From Azospirillum tabaci (lineage in GTDB: Bacteria; Pseudomonadota; Alphaproteobacteria; Azospirillales; Azospirillaceae), in the NCBI RefSeq assembly GCF_014596085.1, contig NZ_JACCJY010000003.1, positions 1 through 64,000 of the forward strand: a stretch of 64,000 nucleotides of DNA, written 5' to 3'. Shown piece by piece: positions 9,915 through 18,247 of this stretch. How positions within the stretch are numbered: the first letter of the stretch is position 1; the number at the start of each line of letters is the position of its first letter. Both the position numbers and the translations under genes were made by a program. Below the pieces are notes generated by a model. It made no database searches, was not told the origin of the DNA, and was given only the letters and a program-made list of their open reading frames with translations.

Positions 9915-10847
9915 CTACCGGCCGTTCAGCGCCCGCACCGCCATCGCGGCGGCGGCGGCACGGTTCTCGACGCCGAGCTTCGAATAGATCTGCTCCAGGT
10001 GCTTGTCGACCGTGCGCGGGCTGAGGCCGAGGATTTCGGCGATGTCGCGGTTGGGCTTGCCGTTGGCGACCCACATCAGCACCTCCGCCTCCCGCGGCGT
10101 CAGGGACAGCTTGTCCTTGAGCTGCGTGTCCTCGCCGGCGCCCGACTCCTCGGCCAGTTGAAGCAGGATCTCGTCGGGACCGGTCTGGCCGACCGGGCTC
10201 AGGCGCAGGCGACGGCCGTCCGCGCCGGTGGCGATCACCACGCTGTCGGGCTTGCGCCCGGGACCGCCGGCCTGACGGTCGGCCAGCCAGCGCCGCGCCT
10301 CCTCCGGCAAGGAGACGCCGCCCCCTCCGGCGGTGCCGAAGGCCGCCTCCAGCATGCGGGTGGTCTGCGGCGTGCACCACAGCACCTCGCCCCGGTGGTT
10401 GGCGGCCAGCAGGGTGCGGCCGGTGACGTCCAGCGCCGCCCGCGTGCTCTGGGCCACGCGGGCGTTGGCGAGATGGGCGTACATGCGGGCGATCAGGGTC
10501 TCGGCGACGATGGGCTTGGTGACGTAATCAACCCCGCCGGCGGCGAAGCCCTTCAGGATGTGCTCCGTCTCGGTCAGTCCGGTCATGAAGATGACCGGGA
10601 CGTGGGCGACCTGGCTGCTGCGTTTCAACTGCCGGCAGGTTTCGAAACCGTCCAGCCCCGGCATGATGGCGTCCATCAGGATGACGTCGGGCGTCACCTG
10701 CTCCAGCAAGGCCAGCGCCTTGCGGCCGTCCAGCGCGACCAGCACGGTCACCCCGGCCTCCTCCAGCGCGTCGGTCAGGAAGCTGAGGGCTTCGGGCGAG
10801 TCGTCGACGACGAGGACGACGTCACGCGGTCTGGTTACGGATTTCAT
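9915..10847 (-). CDS. Two-component response regulator, REC plus LuxR-type HTH
   Basis: Transcription factor, 310 aa if started at 10847 (MKSVTRPRD). The receiver domain is at residues 8-125 with acidic Asp15/Asp16 and phospho-acceptor Asp59 (ILMDAIMPG). A middle region with a PAS-like look spans about 140-235. The C-terminal LuxR/GerE helix-turn-helix spans about 245-305 (LTPREAEVLMWVANG, SPRTVDKHLEQIYSKL). It begins inside the 3' end of the upstream kinase gene (26 bp overlap), so the two are surely partners. In-frame ATGs continue upstream to 10922 through a 15-bp tandem repeat and could add MTNPA-like units to the N-terminus. The likely target is the divergent urt promoter. Confidence 0.9.
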   Translation of the reverse strand: MKSVTRPRDVVLVVDDSPEALSFLTDALEEAGVTVLVALDGRKALALLEQVTPDVILMDAIMPGLDGFETCRQLKRSSQVAHVPVIFMTGLTETEHILKGFAAGGVDYVTKPIVAETLIARMYAHLANARVAQSTRAALDVTGRTLLAANHRGEVLWCTPQTTRMLEAAFGTAGGGGVSLPEEARRWLADRQAGGPGRKPDSVVIATGADGRRLRLSPVGQTGPDEILLQLAEESGAGEDTQLKDKLSLTPREAEVLMWVANGKPNRDIAEILGLSPRTVDKHLEQIYSKLGVENRAAAAAMAVRALNGR

Positions 10848-13800
10848 CGTCATGGCTGGACTCGTCATGGCGGGGTTTGTCATGGCCGGGCATGACCGGG
10901 CGGGGTTTGTCATGGCTGTCATCGCGGTACACCGCCTCCAGCGCGGCCATATACTGGTTGAGGTCGTAATTGCTGACGAGCGTGCGCATGCGGCCGACGA
11001 AGCGCTCCAGCTCGGGATGGGCGGCGGCGATCTCGGCGAGCTTGGCCTGCATGCCGCGCACGTAGCCGATGCGGCCGAGATGGATCAACTCGGCGATGTG
11101 GTGCTGCGGCGGCAGCTCCGCCGCGGCGAAGACCGGCGGTCCGGCGTCGGTGTCGGCCGGCACCTCGTACTCCCACTCGATGCCGCGCAGCCGGCCGATG
11201 CAGGCCAGCAGCTTCGGAATGGACACCGGCTTGGCGGCGAACCCGTCATGGGGTTGGTTGCCGTCGGCCTCCTGCCCGGCGAAGCGGTCCTCGCGCGTGT
11301 CGGCGGACACCAGGACGATGGTGGTGTCGCTGTGGCCGGCGGCGCGCAGGCGCCGCGCCACCTCCAGCCCGTTCATGCCGGGCATGGAGATGTCGAGCAG
11401 CAGGATGTCCGGCCGGTGCAACTCCGCCATGGCGAGGCAGTTCGGCCCGTCGGTCGCCTTGAACACGGTGAAGCCCAGCTCCGCCAGCAGGTCGGCCAAC
11501 AGGTTGCGGTGGGCGAGGTCGTCGTCGGTGACCAGCACGGTCAGGCGCGGCCCGCGATAGCCCCGGATCGGGTGGTCGGGCTGGCTGGCGGCGTTGGACA
11601 GCATCGCCGCCGACATCATCAGCCGCACCCGGAACAGGCTGCCCTTGCCGGGCGTGCTGGTCACGGTGATCTCGCCGCCCATCACCTCGGTCAGCAGCTT
11701 GGTGATGGTCAGGCCGAGGCCCATGCCGGGCACCATCGGGTTGGCGGCCGACCCGCGCTCGAACGGTTCGAAGATGCGCTCGCGGTCGGCCTCGGCGATG
11801 CCGGGGCCGGTGTCCTCCACCTCGAACTCGGCGATCTGGCTGCGGTGGCGCACGCGCAGGCAGACCGAGCCGGAATCGGTGAACTTGATGGCGTTGGACA
11901 GCAGGTTGATGAGGATCTGGCGGATGCGCCCCTCGTCGGTGAAGACGACCGGCGGCAGGTCCTCCGGCGCGTCGAAGCGGAAGGCGATGCCCTTGGCCTC
12001 CGCCTGCAGGTGGAACATGCCGACGAGCTGGTCGAGCAGGTCGCCGAAGCGCACCTCCCCGCGGTTCAGCTGCAGCCGGCCGCTTTCGATCTTCGACACG
12101 TCGAGCAGACCATCGAGCAGGCCGGCCAGATGCTCGGCGCTGCGCCGGATGACGCGGACGGCGTCGACCCGGTGCGGCGGCATGGCGGGGTCGCGCTCCA
12201 GGATCTGCGCATAGCCGAAGATGGCGCTGAGCGGGGTGCGGAACTCATGGCCGATGCCGACCAGATAGCGGCTCTTGGCGAGGTTCGCCGCCTCCGCCGC
12301 CTCCTTGGCCTTTTGAAGCTGGGCGTCGGTGCGCTCGTGGGCCTCGATCTCCCGGATCAGCAGGGCGGTCTGCTTCTGCGTCTCCTCCTGCGCCACCTTG
12401 CGGCTCTCCCGGGCCAGAACGAACAGCCAGGTGGCGACGCCGGCGACGATCATCAGGATGAAGAAGACCTTCCACAGCGTGCTGCCGATCAGCGCCTGCG
12501 CCTCGGCGTTGACCGAGGCGACCTCGACATAGACCAGCGCCAGCACCGCGCCGACCGCCAGCGCCAGCATCAGCAGGACGCCCAGATAATGGCCGAGCCG
12601 CGCCTTCAGCGCCGTCGCCGCCCTCGGCGGCAGCACGGCGTCCAGCGCGTGGCGCAGCTGCACGCCCAGCCGGGCGTCGGTCTTGCAGCCGTCGCCGCAG
12701 CGGGCGTCCAGCGAGCAGCAGAGCGAGCAGATGGCCCCGGCATAGATCGGGCAGTGGGCCATGTCCTCCGTCTCGAAGGCGTGCTGGCAGATGCAGCAAC
12801 GGATCGCCTCCTCGCCGTTCCAGTCGTCGAAGGGGCGGCGCGCGATGTAATAGCCGCCGCGCGTCGCCCAGGCGATGGCGGGGGCCGCGACGAAGGCGGT
12901 GGCGAAGGCGAGGAAGGGCGCGCAGACCTTCAGCGTCGGCCCCAGCGCGTCGAGGAAGGCCAGCATCGACAGCACCGTCGCCAGCAGCATGGCACCGACG
13001 CCCACCGGGTTGATGTCGTAGAGGTGCGCGCGCTTGAACTCGACGTGGCGCGGGCTGAGGCCCAGCGGCTTGTTCACCACCAGATCGGCGACCAGAGCGC
13101 CGATCCAGGAGGCGGCGACGCTGGAATAGAGCCCTAGCACCGGCTCCAGCGTCTTGTAGATGCCGAGTTCCATCAGCATCAGGCCGATGACGACGTTGAA
13201 CACCACCCAGACCACCCGCCCAGGATGGCTGTGGGTCAGGCGCGAGAAGAAGTTCGACCAGGCGATGGAGCCGGCGTAGGTGTTGGTGACGTTGATCTTG
13301 AGCTGCGACAGCACGACGAACAGGCCGGTCAGGCCGAGGGCGAGCTGCGGCGACGGCGTCACGTACTGGAAAGCGACGAGGTACATCCGCGTCGGCTCCG
13401 CCGCCATCTCCAGCGGCACGGCGTTCTGCAACGCCAGCACCACCAGGAAGGAGCCGAGCAGCAGCTTGATCGTGCCGATGACGATCCAGCCCGGCCCGGC
13501 GGCCACCAGCGCCGCCCACCAGCGCAGCCGCTTGGCGCCCGTGGCGTCGGGGTCGTAGGGCAGGAAGCGGATGAAATCGACCTGCTCGCCGATCTGCGCC
13601 AGCAGCGAGAACACCACCGACGCCGCCGCGCCGAACAGCATCAGGTCGAAGGCGCCGCCGCCCGCGTCCGCCGCCTGGCCGGTGAAGCTGGTCCAGGCGG
13701 TGAAGGATTCGCTGTCTTGGACGGCGATGAACAGGAAGGGCAGGGCGTGCAGCGCCAGCCACAGCGGCTGGGTCCACAGCTGGATGCGGCTGATGACGGT

Positions 13801-14313
13801 GAAGCCGTAGGCGACCAGCGGGATGACCAGAAGCGAGCTGACGACGTAGCCGGCGGCGAGCGGCAGGTCGAAGACCATCTCCAGCGCCGTCGCCATGATC
13901 GCCGCCTCGATGGCGAAGAAGATGAAGGTGAAGGAGGCGTAGATCAGCGACGTGATGGTGGAGCCGATGTAGCCGAAGCCGGCGCCGCGCGTCAGCAGGT
14001 CCATGTCCACGCCGTAGCGGCTGGCGTAGTAGCTGATCGGCAGCGCGCTGGCGAAGATCAGAACCGCGGCGGCCAGGATGGCGAGGGCCGCGTTGGTGAA
14101 GCCGTAGTTCAGGGTGATCGCCCCGCCGATGGCCTCCAGCGCCAGGAAGGAGATCGAGCCGAGCGCCGTGTTGGCGACACGCAACGGCGACCACCGCCGC
14201 GCTTTTCGCGCCGTGAAGCGCAGCGCATAGTCCTCCAGCGTCTGGTTGGCAACCCAACGGTTGTAGGTCCGCCGGATCGCGACCACCCTCTGGCGCCCCG
14301 CCATCGGCCCCAT
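10822..14313 (-). CDS. Hybrid sensor histidine kinase with an NCS1 (cytosine/purine/allantoin) transporter input domain
   Basis: 1163 aa. Residues 1 to about 500 are a complete polytopic NCS1-type permease (N-terminal RRTYNRWVANQTLEDYALRF region, then about 12 membrane helices). A nine-cysteine cluster at 506-543 (CCICQ ... CSLCC ... CGDGC) suggests a metal site. Two more helices lie at about 570-640, then a coiled coil. HisKA has phospho-His689 (GHEFRTPL), followed by an HATPase domain (NLLSNAIKF, DTGPGIAE, GMGLGLTI) and a receiver domain with Asp974 (ILLLDISMPGMNG). A C-terminal helical tail ends in HDKPR-like repeats. AGGAGG at 14318-14323 precedes the start. The layout resembles CbrA-type kinases, where a transporter domain is joined to a kinase. 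The ligand is probably a small nitrogen compound, since urtA is divergent and amide hydrolases flank it. Confidence 0.93.
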   Translation of the reverse strand: MGPMAGRQRVVAIRRTYNRWVANQTLEDYALRFTARKARRWSPLRVANTALGSISFLALEAIGGAITLNYGFTNAALAILAAAVLIFASALPISYYASRYGVDMDLLTRGAGFGYIGSTITSLIYASFTFIFFAIEAAIMATALEMVFDLPLAAGYVVSSLLVIPLVAYGFTVISRIQLWTQPLWLALHALPFLFIAVQDSESFTAWTSFTGQAADAGGGAFDLMLFGAAASVVFSLLAQIGEQVDFIRFLPYDPDATGAKRLRWWAALVAAGPGWIVIGTIKLLLGSFLVVLALQNAVPLEMAAEPTRMYLVAFQYVTPSPQLALGLTGLFVVLSQLKINVTNTYAGSIAWSNFFSRLTHSHPGRVVWVVFNVVIGLMLMELGIYKTLEPVLGLYSSVAASWIGALVADLVVNKPLGLSPRHVEFKRAHLYDINPVGVGAMLLATVLSMLAFLDALGPTLKVCAPFLAFATAFVAAPAIAWATRGGYYIARRPFDDWNGEEAIRCCICQHAFETEDMAHCPIYAGAICSLCCSLDARCGDGCKTDARLGVQLRHALDAVLPPRAATALKARLGHYLGVLLMLALAVGAVLALVYVEVASVNAEAQALIGSTLWKVFFILMIVAGVATWLFVLARESRKVAQEETQKQTALLIREIEAHERTDAQLQKAKEAAEAANLAKSRYLVGIGHEFRTPLSAIFGYAQILERDPAMPPHRVDAVRVIRRSAEHLAGLLDGLLDVSKIESGRLQLNRGEVRFGDLLDQLVGMFHLQAEAKGIAFRFDAPEDLPPVVFTDEGRIRQILINLLSNAIKFTDSGSVCLRVRHRSQIAEFEVEDTGPGIAEADRERIFEPFERGSAANPMVPGMGLGLTITKLLTEVMGGEITVTSTPGKGSLFRVRLMMSAAMLSNAASQPDHPIRGYRGPRLTVLVTDDDLAHRNLLADLLAELGFTVFKATDGPNCLAMAELHRPDILLLDISMPGMNGLEVARRLRAAGHSDTTIVLVSADTREDRFAGQEADGNQPHDGFAAKPVSIPKLLACIGRLRGIEWEYEVPADTDAGPPVFAAAELPPQHHIAELIHLGRIGYVRGMQAKLAEIAAAHPELERFVGRMRTLVSNYDLNQYMAALEAVYRDDSHDKPRPVMPGHDKPRHDESSHDDEIRNQTA
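10849..10920. repeat. 15-bp tandem repeat (about 4.8 units) at the kinase/regulator junction
   Basis: Units with consensus GTCATGGCNGGGTTT start at 10849, 10864, 10879, 10894 and 10909; the fourth is diverged. Fifteen bases equals five codons, so copy-number changes keep both overlapping genes in frame. On the minus strand it encodes the HDKPR repeats of the kinase tail and supplies several in-frame ATG codons upstream of the response regulator. Confidence 0.85.
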
Positions 14314-14453
14314 TCACCCTCCTGAGGATATGTTCGTATAACTGATTGTTTATTGACCCTGTTTCCGGGCATTTTCGACAATAAAGCCTGCGTCCCCGCC
14401 AGTCTGTCAGGAACAGATCGACCAGACAACAGAGTTGAATCGCGTCGTTTCTT

Positions 14454-14480
14454 GCGAGTGGAGGCAACTGTTCCACTCGC
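14454..14480. promoter_or_regulatory. Inverted repeat, candidate activator site for urtA
   Basis: GCGAGTGGA (14454-14462), nine bases, then TCCACTCGC (14472-14480), with arms that match perfectly. Its centre is about 73 bases before the transcription start implied by the -10 at 14528-14533, a usual place for an activator such as the neighbouring LuxR-type regulator. A hairpin in a long leader RNA is the alternative. Confidence 0.45.
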
Positions 14481-14614
14481 TTCCGGGTGGTTGCGGGTGC
14501 TTGGGCGGTTCCAGTCTCCCGCGATTTTATAACGATTTGCCGACCGGCGCCCCTATACGCAAATCCACGTATTGCTGCGATGCACTGTTCGGCCAACCAT
14601 CGGGCTGTCCTAAC

Positions 14615-14628
14615 GCGGAACGTTCCGC
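14615..14628. promoter_or_regulatory. 14-bp perfect palindrome upstream of urtA
   Basis: GCGGAACGTTCCGC is fully self-complementary. It lies 90 bases before the urtA start and would fall within the leader if transcription starts near 14540. It may be an operator; its binding protein is unknown. Confidence 0.35.
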
Positions 14629-14718
14629 CCACCCCCCAAAAAACACCGCCTGTCCGACGGCCGCGCCCGGTTGCGCGCCGTCGTTGCAAGGCGACAACGG
14701 CGAACATCAGGAGGTTTC

Positions 14719-15993
14719 ATGTCTTCAGACAAGTTTGATGCGGGCAAGCCCGTTGGCGGGCTGCCGTCGCCGCTCCGCCGCAAGCTCCTCCTCGGCATGG
14801 CGGCGCTGCCGGCCGTCGGGCTGCTGCCGCGCGGCGCGCTGGCCCAGGCGCTGCCGACCGACGCCGTCAACACGACGAAGCTGGCGGTCACCGACAGCAC
14901 GGTGAAGGTCGGCATCCTGCATTCCACCACCGGCACCATGGCGATCTCGGAGACCGGCTCGGTTCAGGCCGAGAAGCTGGCCATCGCCCAGATCAACGAA
15001 ATGGGCGGCGTGCTCGGCCGCAAGATCGAGGTGATCCAGGAGGACGGCGCCAGCGACTGGCCGACCTTCGCCGAGAAGGCGCGCAAGCTGCTGGTCGAGG
15101 ACAAGGTGGCGGCGGTGTTCGGCTGCTGGACCTCCGCCTCGCGCAAGGCGGTGCTGCCGGTGTTCGAGCAGTACAACGGCATGCTCTACTACCCGACCTT
15201 CTACGAAGGGCTGGAGCAGTCGAAGAACGTCATCTACACCGGGCAGGAGGCGACCCAGCAGATCCTCGCCGGGCTGGACTGGGTGACGAAGGAGAAGGGC
15301 GCCAAGAGCTTCTTCCTGATCGGCTCCGACTACATCTGGCCGCGCACGTCCAACAAGATCGCCCGCAAGCACATCGAGATGAAGGGCCAGAAGGTGGTGG
15401 GCGAGGAATACTTCCCGCTCGGCCACACCCAGTTCAACTCGGTCATCAACAAGATCAAGCTGACCAAGCCGGACGTCATCTACGCCTCGGTGGTCGGCGG
15501 CTCGAACGTCGCCTTCTACAAGCAGATGAAGGCGGCGGGCATCGACCTGAACAAGCAGGTGCTGATGACCATCTCGGTGACCGAGGACGAGATGCTCGGC
15601 ATCGGCGGCGAGAACATCGCCGGCGCCTATGCCTGCATGAAGTACTTCCAGTCCCTGCAGAATCCCAACAACGAGAAGTTCGTCGCCGCCTTCAAGAAGA
15701 TGTGGGGCGCCAACAGCGTCATCGGCGACGTGACCCAGGCCGGCTATCTCGGCCCCTGGCTGTGGAAGCTGACGGTGGAGAAGGCCCAGAGCTTCGACAT
15801 CGACAAGATCGCCGCGGCGTCGAACGGCATCGAGTTCACCGGCGCGCCGGAAGGCTATGTCCGCGTCCACGAGAACCATCACCTGTGGAGCAAGACCCGC
15901 GTCGGCCGCGCCCGTCCCGATGGCCAGTTCGACGTCGTCTATGAGACGGCGGACCTCATCGAGCCGAACCCGTTCCCGAAGGGCTACCAGTAA
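14719..15993 (+). CDS. urtA: Urea/short-chain amide ABC transporter, substrate-binding protein
   Basis: Periplasmic receptor of the UrtA/FmdD/AmiC family (Peripla_BP_5 fold), 424 aa. The ATG at 14719 follows CAGGAGG. The signal peptide carries a twin-arginine-like LRRKLLLGMAALP with likely cleavage after ALA near residue 42. Family marks include [59 protein letters not shown] and [13 protein letters not shown]. The permease genes follow after a structured 146-bp gap. UrtA proteins bind urea and FmdD binds short amides. The neighbouring formamidase and amidase make amides at least as likely as urea, and no urease gene is in the window. Confidence 0.93.
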   Translation: MSSDKFDAGKPVGGLPSPLRRKLLLGMAALPAVGLLPRGALAQALPTDAVNTTKLAVTDSTVKVGILHSTTGTMAISETGSVQAEKLAIAQINEMGGVLGRKIEVIQEDGASDWPTFAEKARKLLVEDKVAAVFGCWTSASRKAVLPVFEQYNGMLYYPTFYEGLEQSKNVIYTGQEATQQILAGLDWVTKEKGAKSFFLIGSDYIWPRTSNKIARKHIEMKGQKVVGEEYFPLGHTQFNSVINKIKLTKPDVIYASVVGGSNVAFYKQMKAAGIDLNKQVLMTISVTEDEMLGIGGENIAGAYACMKYFQSLQNPNNEKFVAAFKKMWGANSVIGDVTQAGYLGPWLWKLTVEKAQSFDIDKIAAASNGIEFTGAPEGYVRVHENHHLWSKTRVGRARPDGQFDVVYETADLIEPNPFPKGYQ

Positions 15994-16010
15994 GGGACGG
16001 GGGCGTCAGA

Positions 16011-16116
16011 CCCCCACCCTGACCCTTCCCCGCCGGGCGGGGGAGGGGACGACGGCCGAACGCCGACAAGGCTCCCGCCTCCCTCCCCTGCGCAGCGGGG
16101 GAGGGCCGGGGTGGGG
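16011..16116. repeat. GC-rich inverted-repeat element, copy A (between urtA and urtB)
   Basis: The left arm begins CCCCCACCCTGACCCTTCC and the right arm ends GGGAGGGCCGGGGTGGGG. Each half can also form its own hairpin of CCCTCCCC against GGGGAGGG. A close relative lies at 19714-19815. The two frame urtBCDE exactly. They look like a dispersed intergenic palindromic element and could stabilise the upstream urtA message. Confidence 0.8.
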
Positions 16117-16139
16117 CAAGTGTGACGGGAGTTCCCATC

Positions 16140-17066
16140 ATGTTCGAGGGCTACAGCCTGGCCGAGCTCGGGTCGATCTTTGCCATGCAGGGATTCGCGG
16201 GGCTCATTCTCTTTTCCGTTTTCGTGCTGATGGCGCTGGGCCTCGCCATCATCTTCGGGCAGATGGGCGTCATCAACATGGCGCACGGGGAGTTCATGAT
16301 CCTCGGCGCCTACGTGACCTACCTCTGCTCGAACGTCATCTCCAGCACCGTGCCGGCGCTGTTCCCGGCCTATTTCTTCATCGCCATGATCCTGGCCTTC
16401 TTCGCCAGCGGGGCGCTGGGGATGCTGGTGGAATGGGGGATGATCCGCTTCCTCTACCGCCGCCCGCTCGACACGCTGCTGGCGACCTGGGGGCTGAGCC
16501 TGATCCTTCAGCAGGTCTTCCGCTCGGTCTTCGGCGCGCGCGAGGTCGGCGTGGTCCTGCCGGACTGGCTGATGGGCTCGGTCGCCGTCACCGACACCAT
16601 CGAGGTGCCGATCAACGGCCTGTTCGTCATGGCCCTGACCATCGCCATCACCGTCGTCATCTACACCGTGATGTTCCGATCGCGCTGGGGCCAGGGCGTG
16701 CGCGCGGTGATGCAGAACCGGGTGATGGCCGGCGCCGTCGGCATCAACACCGAGAAGGTCGACCGCTACACCTTCGGGCTCGGCTGCGGCATCGCCGGGG
16801 TGGCGGGCAGCGCCTTCACCATGGTTGGCTCGACCGGTCCGACCTCGGGCCAGCTCTACATCGTCGACACCTTCCTGGTGGTGGTGTTTGGCGGCGCCCA
16901 GAGCCTGATCGGCACCATCGCGTCGGCCTTCACCATCAGCCAGGCCCAGTCGACGATGGAGTTCTTCCTCAGCGGCTCGACCGCCAAGGTGCTGACGCTG
17001 CTGACCGTCGTCGTGATCCTGATGCTGCGCCCGCAGGGCCTGTTCGTCCTCAAAGTCCGCCGCTGA
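16140..17066 (+). CDS. urtB: Urea/amide ABC transporter permease UrtB
   Basis: LivH-type inner-membrane permease, 308 aa, with about eight helices. Family marks are GLAIIFGQMGVINMAHGEFMI-like at residues 34-54, the ATWGLSLILQQ stretch and the C-terminal MLRPQGLFVLK. The ATG at 16140 has ACGGGAG eight bases upstream; an in-frame start at 16122 lies before that site. The protein lacks the large N-terminal periplasmic extension seen in many UrtB proteins, more like FmdE of amide transporters. Together with UrtC it forms the channel. Confidence 0.93.
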   Translation: MFEGYSLAELGSIFAMQGFAGLILFSVFVLMALGLAIIFGQMGVINMAHGEFMILGAYVTYLCSNVISSTVPALFPAYFFIAMILAFFASGALGMLVEWGMIRFLYRRPLDTLLATWGLSLILQQVFRSVFGAREVGVVLPDWLMGSVAVTDTIEVPINGLFVMALTIAITVVIYTVMFRSRWGQGVRAVMQNRVMAGAVGINTEKVDRYTFGLGCGIAGVAGSAFTMVGSTGPTSGQLYIVDTFLVVVFGGAQSLIGTIASAFTISQAQSTMEFFLSGSTAKVLTLLTVVVILMLRPQGLFVLKVRR

Positions 17067-17079
17067 GGAGTCCATCACC

Positions 17080-18234
17080 ATGACGCGCAACGCTCAAAAC
17101 GGCCTTCTCGGGCGCATCGACGGTGACGTCGCCGGCATCCTGCTGCTGGCCGCCCTCCTGGTGATCGTCCTGCCGCTGGGGCTCGACATCTTCCGGCTGA
17201 ACATGGTCGGCAAGTACCTGACCTATGCCTTCGTGGCGCTCGGCCTCGTGCTGTGCTGGGGCAGCGCCGGCATCCTGTCGCTGGGGCAGGGCATCTTCTT
17301 CGGCATCGGCGGCTACTGCATGGCGATGTTCCTGAAGCTGGAGGCCTCCAGCCCCGAGGCGACCAAGATCCAGTCCACCCCCGGCATCCCCGACTTCATG
17401 GACTGGAACCAGCTCACGGCGCTGCCCTGGTTCTGGGAGCCGTTCCACAGCCTGACCTTCTCCATCGTCGCGGTGGTGGCGGTTCCGGCGCTGCTCGCCC
17501 TCATCGTCGGGCTGGCGATGTTCAAGCGGCGGGTCGGCGGCGTCTATTTCGCCATCATCACGCAGGCCTTCGCCGCCATCCTGACCATCCTGATCGTCGG
17601 CCAGCAGGGCTACACCGGCGGCATCAACGGCATCACCGACCTGCGCACGCTGAAGGGCTGGGACATCCGCACCGACGAGGCGAAGCTGGTGCTCTACTTC
17701 GTCAACGCCGCCCTGCTGATCGGCTGCATCCTGCTCTGCCTTTACGTCCGCCGCTCCAAGCTCGGGCGCATCCTGGTGGCGCTGCGCGACAAGGAGGACC
17801 GGGTCCGCTTCTCCGGCTACGACGTCGCCAACTTCAAGATCTTCGTCTTCTGCTTCGCCGCGGCGCTGTCGGCGGTGGGCGGTGCGATGTTCACGCTGCA
17901 GGTCGGCTTCATGTCGCCGTCCTTCGTCGGCATCGTGCCCTCGATCGAGATGGTCATCTACTGCGCGGTCGGCGGCCGGCTGTCGCTGCTGGGCGCGGTC
18001 TACGGCACGCTGCTGGTCAACTGGGCCAAGACGATGCTGTCGGAGAGCTTCCCGGAGCTGTGGCTGTTCGCCATGGGCGCCCTGTTCATCGGCGTGGTGA
18101 TGGTGTTCCCCAACGGGCTGGCCGGGCTCTACCAGCAGTACATCGCCCCGCGGCTGCGCCGCCCGACCGTCGGACGGACGACGATGCCCGCCGCCGCGGC
18201 GCCGATCATCCCGCCCCACACCGCCGCCGACTGA
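17080..18234 (+). CDS. urtC: Urea/amide ABC transporter permease UrtC
   Basis: LivM-type permease, 384 aa. Helices begin at about residue 16, and the conserved LGLVLCWGSAGILSLGQG near residue 50 is diagnostic. The UrtC feature ITQAFAAILTILIVGQQGYTGG-like is present, as is the LGRILVALRDKEDRVRFSGY loop that contacts the ATPases. GAGGAG precedes the start. The C-terminal Pro/Ala-rich tail follows LAGLYQQY. Confidence 0.93.
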   Translation: MTRNAQNGLLGRIDGDVAGILLLAALLVIVLPLGLDIFRLNMVGKYLTYAFVALGLVLCWGSAGILSLGQGIFFGIGGYCMAMFLKLEASSPEATKIQSTPGIPDFMDWNQLTALPWFWEPFHSLTFSIVAVVAVPALLALIVGLAMFKRRVGGVYFAIITQAFAAILTILIVGQQGYTGGINGITDLRTLKGWDIRTDEAKLVLYFVNAALLIGCILLCLYVRRSKLGRILVALRDKEDRVRFSGYDVANFKIFVFCFAAALSAVGGAMFTLQVGFMSPSFVGIVPSIEMVIYCAVGGRLSLLGAVYGTLLVNWAKTMLSESFPELWLFAMGALFIGVVMVFPNGLAGLYQQYIAPRLRRPTVGRTTMPAAAAPIIPPHTAAD

Positions 18235-18247
18235 GGAGGGACGGAGC

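Larger units (their letters stand above)
14314..14718. other. Divergent control region between the kinase and urtA
   Basis: 405 bases without a gene. It holds the kinase Shine-Dalgarno (14318-14323), a weak rightward TTGACC (14353-14358) with GACAAT 18 bases later, a 9-bp perfect inverted repeat at 14454-14480, a good -10 hexamer TATAAC at 14528-14533 without a matching -35, and a 14-bp perfect palindrome at 14615-14628. A good -10 with a poor -35 suggests an activator-dependent urtA promoter. I found no convincing sigma-54 -24/-12 element. Confidence 0.5.

Noticed and set aside
10849-10920. Short regularly spaced repeats that might suggest a CRISPR
   Set aside because: Units are direct tandem copies with no spacers and lie inside coding sequence.
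10558-13137. 859-codon plus-strand frame opposite the histidine kinase
   Set aside because: Kinase domains, ribosome site and overlap with the regulator all support the minus strand.
14314-14718. Sigma-54 promoter for urtA, expected for a nitrogen-scavenging gene
   Set aside because: No GG-N10-GC pair of acceptable quality was found on either strand.
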